Shown here: piece after piece, positions 21,825 through 24,488 of the stretch
How the letters are laid out: every line of letters starts with the position of its first letter
Position numbering within the stretch: position 1 is the stretch's first letter
Source of the DNA: CAYMNU01 sp964391885
GTDB taxonomy: Archaea > Altiarchaeota > Altiarchaeia > JAFGQM01
Reading direction: 5' to 3'
Length of the DNA stretch: 24,488 bases
Assembly: GCA_964391885.1 (NCBI GenBank)
Contig: CAYMNU010000015.1
Span: 1 to 24,488 of the forward strand
Program-made: the position numbers and the translations under genes
Notes under the pieces: generated by a model
The model's database searches: none
Seen by the model: only the letters and a program-made list of their open reading frames with translations
Told to the model about the DNA's origin: nothing

Positions 21825-23078
21825 ATGCCTACTATCTCAGAAAAGATCCTTGCAAAGCATGCAGGCTTAAGTAATGTAGAGCCAGGCCAGATAGTGGAAG
21901 CTGAAGTGGATTATATCATGGTCAATGACGTGACCGGGTTGCCAGCATTCGAAGTATACGACTCTAATTTCTCCGAGTCAGCGATGAAGCGTGAAAAGGT
22001 CGTCTTGATACCTGATCATTATGTCCCGAACAAGGATGTGAAGAGCGCGGAGCAGGCGAAGGCAATGCGTGAATTCGCGAAGAAATATCTGATTGATAAT
22101 TATTTTGAAGTCGGCAGGGGCGGCGTATGCCATCAGATAATGATAGAACAGGGCTTCGCAGCCCCGGGTAGGCTGATTGTCGGTGCGGACTCGCACACAT
22201 GCTCCTATGGTGCATTAGGGGCGTTTTCCACAGGCATAGGCTCGACTGAAGCCGCATGCGCGATGGCCTCTGGAAAGCTATGGTTCAGGGTGCCGGAGAC
22301 GCAGAAATTTGTCATTGACGGCAAGTTGGGGAAATACGTCATGGGAAAAGATATAATCCTGCATGCGATAGGAGATGTCAGTGTGGAAGGGTCGTTGTAC
22401 AAGACAATGGAGTGGTACGGCTCTGCGATAGAAGCGCTGCCGCTGGCTGACAGGATCAGCATCAGTAACATGGCTATCGAAGCGGGCGGGAAAGCCGGCA
22501 TAATACCCCCGGATAAGAAAGTGGACGATTACCTGAAAGGCAGAGTCCGGGGCGGCTATGAAAAGGTCTTCTCAGACAAAGACGCCGAGTTTTGCGAGAC
22601 TTTCAAATACGACGCAGAAGATATTAAGCCGACGGTAGCCGAGCCTTTTTTGCCCGAGAATGCGAAGGCGGCGGGGGATGTCGACGTTAAAATCGACCAA
22701 GCTTATCTAGGGAGCTGTACGAATGGGCGCATAGAGGATATGCGCGCAGCTGCGAGCATAATAAAAGGCAAGAAGGTCAATCCGGACGTGAGGATGATTA
22801 TAGTTCCTGCGTCCACCGAGATACAACAGCAGATGATTAACGAGGGGTTGATGGATGTTTTCATAAACGCCGGCGCTTTCGTGTCAGGGCCCACATGCGG
22901 TGCATGCCTGGGGGGTTATATGGGTATATTGGCGAAAGATGAGGTCTGCGTTTCGACCACGAACAGGAACTTCATTGGGCGGATGGGCGACAAGGAATCC
23001 AAGACCTATCTGGCGAATCCGTATGTAGTTGCTGCATCAGCTATAACCGGGAAGATTACGGACCCTAATGAGATATAA
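21825..23078 (+). CDS. leuC: 3-isopropylmalate dehydratase large subunit (archaeal type)
   Basis: This 417-residue aconitase-superfamily subunit isomerises 2- to 3-isopropylmalate in leucine synthesis, with LeuD. The [4Fe-4S] ligands are Cys298 in YLGSCTNGR and Cys358 and Cys361 in GPTCGACLGG. Family motifs GADSHTCSYGALGAFSTGIG (120-139) and the C-terminal STTNRNFIGRMG are present. Length matches the short archaeal LeuC/HacA class, which also includes homoaconitase and citramalate isomerase; the leucine assignment rests on the leuD and leuB neighbours. Its TAA shares one base with the DUF202 start (TAATG), so leuC, DUF202, leuD and leuB are translationally coupled. Confidence 0.95.
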   Translation: MPTISEKILAKHAGLSNVEPGQIVEAEVDYIMVNDVTGLPAFEVYDSNFSESAMKREKVVLIPDHYVPNKDVKSAEQAKAMREFAKKYLIDNYFEVGRGGVCHQIMIEQGFAAPGRLIVGADSHTCSYGALGAFSTGIGSTEAACAMASGKLWFRVPETQKFVIDGKLGKYVMGKDIILHAIGDVSVEGSLYKTMEWYGSAIEALPLADRISISNMAIEAGGKAGIIPPDKKVDDYLKGRVRGGYEKVFSDKDAEFCETFKYDAEDIKPTVAEPFLPENAKAAGDVDVKIDQAYLGSCTNGRIEDMRAAASIIKGKKVNPDVRMIIVPASTEIQQQMINEGLMDVFINAGAFVSGPTCGACLGGYMGILAKDEVCVSTTNRNFIGRMGDKESKTYLANPYVVAASAITGKITDPNEI

Positions 23079-23383
23079 TGGCTGCCAAGATATTAGAAAA
23101 AGCTGAAGATCGGCTAATATTTAGGGACAAGCTGGCGATAGAGCGCACTATGCTAGCCAGGGAGAGGACGACGATGGCATACATACGCACAGGCTTGTCA
23201 TTAATCGGCGTCGGGCTTTTCCTTTATAAGTTCATAGAGCTGGAGGAGACCCTTAACATTGCCGTAACACTCCTTATAACAGCCCCTGGGGTAGCTCTTA
23301 CTGTCGGGGGGCTTTACAAGACAGCTATACGAAGGTCTAAAAGAAAGGCAATAATAAATGAGTATTATAATGATTTGAAATGA
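23078..23383 (+). CDS. DUF202 membrane protein inside the leuCD operon
   Basis: This 101-residue protein carries the DUF202 (YidH-like) signature LAIERTMLARERTTMAYIRT followed by GLSLIGVG, the LAxERTxLAxxRTxxAxxRTGL pattern. Two membrane helices lie at about 37-53 and 60-80, flanked by basic residues (KTAIRRSKRKA). The function of DUF202 is not established; members are found as small membrane proteins or attached to SPX/VTC-type proteins. It overlaps leuC by 1 nt and leuD by 4 nt, so it is translated together with both subunits of a soluble dehydratase, an unexpected position. Confidence 0.88.
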   Translation: MAAKILEKAEDRLIFRDKLAIERTMLARERTTMAYIRTGLSLIGVGLFLYKFIELEETLNIAVTLLITAPGVALTVGGLYKTAIRRSKRKAIINEYYNDLK

Positions 23384-23862
23384 TTACTATCGGCAAGGCA
23401 TGGAAATTCGGAGACAATGTTGACACCGACCAGATAATCCCTGCGATTTACCTGGTTACAGGTGATCCTGAGGAGCTGGCCAGGCATGCCTTTGAATCAG
23501 TGAGACCAGAGTTTGCCAAGCAAGTCAAACAAGGGGACATAATCCTAGGGGGCAACAACTTCGGTTGCGGCTCTTCGAGAGAGCACGCGCCAAGGGCGTT
23601 GATGGGGGCGGGCATATCCTGCGTCGTGGCCAAGAGCTTCGCGCGCATATTCTTCAGAAACTCGATTAACATAGGGCTGCCGCTTGTAGAAGCGGATATT
23701 GAAGCAAAAGACGGCGACGAGCTGGAAGTGGATTTTGAAAAGGGCGTTGTCACTAACAAAAACACGGGAGTAACAGCCAATTTCCCGCCGATGCCCGACT
23801 TCCTTAAAAACCTGATGGACGCAGGCGGGTTGGTGGAGTATACGAAGAAACATTTAATATGA
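23380..23862 (+). CDS. leuD: 3-isopropylmalate dehydratase small subunit (archaeal type)
   Basis: This 160-residue swivel-domain subunit pairs with LeuC. It begins GKAWKFGDNVDTDQIIPAIY, and has the anion-binding motif GGNNFGCGSSREHAPRAL (57-74). The loop after PAIY reads LVTGDPEELARHAF; a YLV-type loop is the one I associate with isopropylmalate rather than homoaconitate isomerases, but this is weak. Length fits archaeal LeuD of about 160-170. Its start overlaps DUF202 by 4 nt and its stop overlaps leuB by 4 nt. Confidence 0.95.
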   Translation: MITIGKAWKFGDNVDTDQIIPAIYLVTGDPEELARHAFESVRPEFAKQVKQGDIILGGNNFGCGSSREHAPRALMGAGISCVVAKSFARIFFRNSINIGLPLVEADIEAKDGDELEVDFEKGVVTNKNTGVTANFPPMPDFLKNLMDAGGLVEYTKKHLI

Positions 23863-24488
23863 CCTACAAAATCGCAACAATCCCTGGCGACGGGATAGGA
23901 AAGGAAGTGATCCCCGAAGGCATGCGTGTGATAGATGCAGCAGGTGAGAAATTCGGGTTCAAGCTAGATTGGGCCGAATTCCCCTTCGGCTCAGATCACT
24001 ATCTTAAAACAGGTGAAGTCCTGAGCGACACCTCAGTGAAAGAGCTAAGCAAGTACGATTCCATCTATCTCGGCGCACTCGGCGATCCCAGGGTGAAGCC
24101 GGGCGTCCTCGAAACAGGTATCCTTCTTAAACTGCGCTTTGCCTTCGACCAGTACGTCAACCTCAGGCCAGTCAAGCTCTTGCCCATCATCACTTCGCCG
24201 GTTGCGGGCAAAGGGCCTGCCGACATAGATTTCGATGTTGTCAGGGAGAACACTGAGGACTTCTATGTGGGCATAGGCGGGAGGGCAAGTAAGGGAACGA
24301 GCAAACAGGCACTGGAGATTACCAGGGAGCTTTACACTACAAAATTCAACCTGGATATAGAAACTGATGCGGAGGAGATAGCCTACCAAATAGGCATGAT
24401 AAGCCGGGAGGGCGCGAAAAGGATAATTAAATACGCATTCGAGCTCTGCAAATCAAAGGGCAAAAAGAGAGTCACTTCGGTTGACAAG
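23859..24488 (+). CDS. leuB: 3-isopropylmalate dehydrogenase family, 3' end cut by window edge
   Basis: The 210 visible codons give the N-terminal part of a beta-decarboxylating dehydrogenase that oxidises 3-isopropylmalate to 2-oxoisocaproate. It starts YKIATIPGDGIGKEVIPEGM, the family N terminus. The substrate segment is LLKLRFAFDQYVNLRPVKLL, with both Arg of the LRxxFDxYxNLRP pattern. VVRENTEDFYVGIGG and the start of the VTSVDK motif follow. FDQYVNLRP is also found in tartrate and related dehydrogenases, so specificity is taken from the leuC and leuD genes coupled upstream. The C-terminal metal-binding Asp residues lie beyond the window. Confidence 0.9.
   Translation, partial: MTYKIATIPGDGIGKEVIPEGMRVIDAAGEKFGFKLDWAEFPFGSDHYLKTGEVLSDTSVKELSKYDSIYLGALGDPRVKPGVLETGILLKLRFAFDQYVNLRPVKLLPIITSPVAGKGPADIDFDVVRENTEDFYVGIGGRASKGTSKQALEITRELYTTKFNLDIETDAEEIAYQIGMISREGAKRIIKYAFELCKSKGKKRVTSVDK

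Noticed and set aside
1..24488. CRISPR array, tRNA or rRNA genes, insertion sequences
   Set aside because: No regularly spaced direct repeats were seen, all intergenic gaps are under 100 bp and none reads as a tRNA cloverleaf, and no transposase-like product is encoded.

Overview
This window is chromosomal DNA from an archaeon. The evidence is the set of archaea-specific genes: GatE (archaeal tRNA-dependent amidotransferase), Pth2-type peptidyl-tRNA hydrolase, a geranylgeranyl reductase and a UbiA-type DGGGP synthase for ether lipids, an archaeosortase, an archaeal pilus-type secretion ATPase, and DUF357. A TATA-like box 23-28 bp ahead of many start codons, with no ribosome binding site between, points to leaderless transcription. 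The lineage cannot be fixed from sequence reading; a euryarchaeal or metabolically rich DPANN-type genome (Diapherotrites- or Altiarchaeota-like) is a guess. Coding density is very high: no gap reaches 100 bp. I saw no rRNA, tRNA, CRISPR array or insertion sequence.

Layout. 1-1135 (minus): two CBS-domain proteins, the second running off the left edge. 1182-1526 (plus): Pth2. 1542-5516 (minus): gatE, rhomboid protease and geranylgeranyl reductase, each overlapping the next by 4 nt, then a DUF1616-like membrane protein with its own promoter. 5550-5753 (minus) is a small membrane protein, divergent from tmk (5792-6406, plus). 6398-10643 (minus): an operon of archaeosortase, a 940-950-residue surface protein and DGGGP synthase, with overlapping start and stop codons. 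It diverges from a GspE/VirB11-type ATPase (10698-13082, plus) across 54 bp. 13170-15427 (plus): purD and a membrane protein that looks like a PH domain split by a transmembrane hairpin. 15407-15667 (minus): DUF357. 15707-17599 (plus): purE, an ACT-domain protein and homoserine dehydrogenase. 17617-19453 (minus): MgtE and a coiled-coil/winged-helix protein. 19528-24488 (plus): a small membrane protein, ilvC, a degenerate LAGLIDADG/HTH protein, leuC, DUF202, leuD and leuB (cut by the right edge).

How the genes work together. The right end is a branched-chain amino acid locus (ilvC, leuC, leuD, leuB); a WhiA-like protein built on a dead homing-endonuclease fold lies inside it and is a candidate regulator. 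Homoserine dehydrogenase lacks its own ACT domain and is coupled to a free ACT protein, probably its regulator. purD and purE act in purine synthesis. The most unusual part is 6398-13082. There an archaeosortase, a large Cys-rich surface protein with a pilin-like N terminus and about five 36-residue helical repeats, and an archaeal lipid enzyme form one operon beside a pilus/secretion ATPase. This could be a surface-structure assembly or lipid-anchoring system, but the neighbouring protein lacks the C-terminal signal that archaeosortases normally cut.
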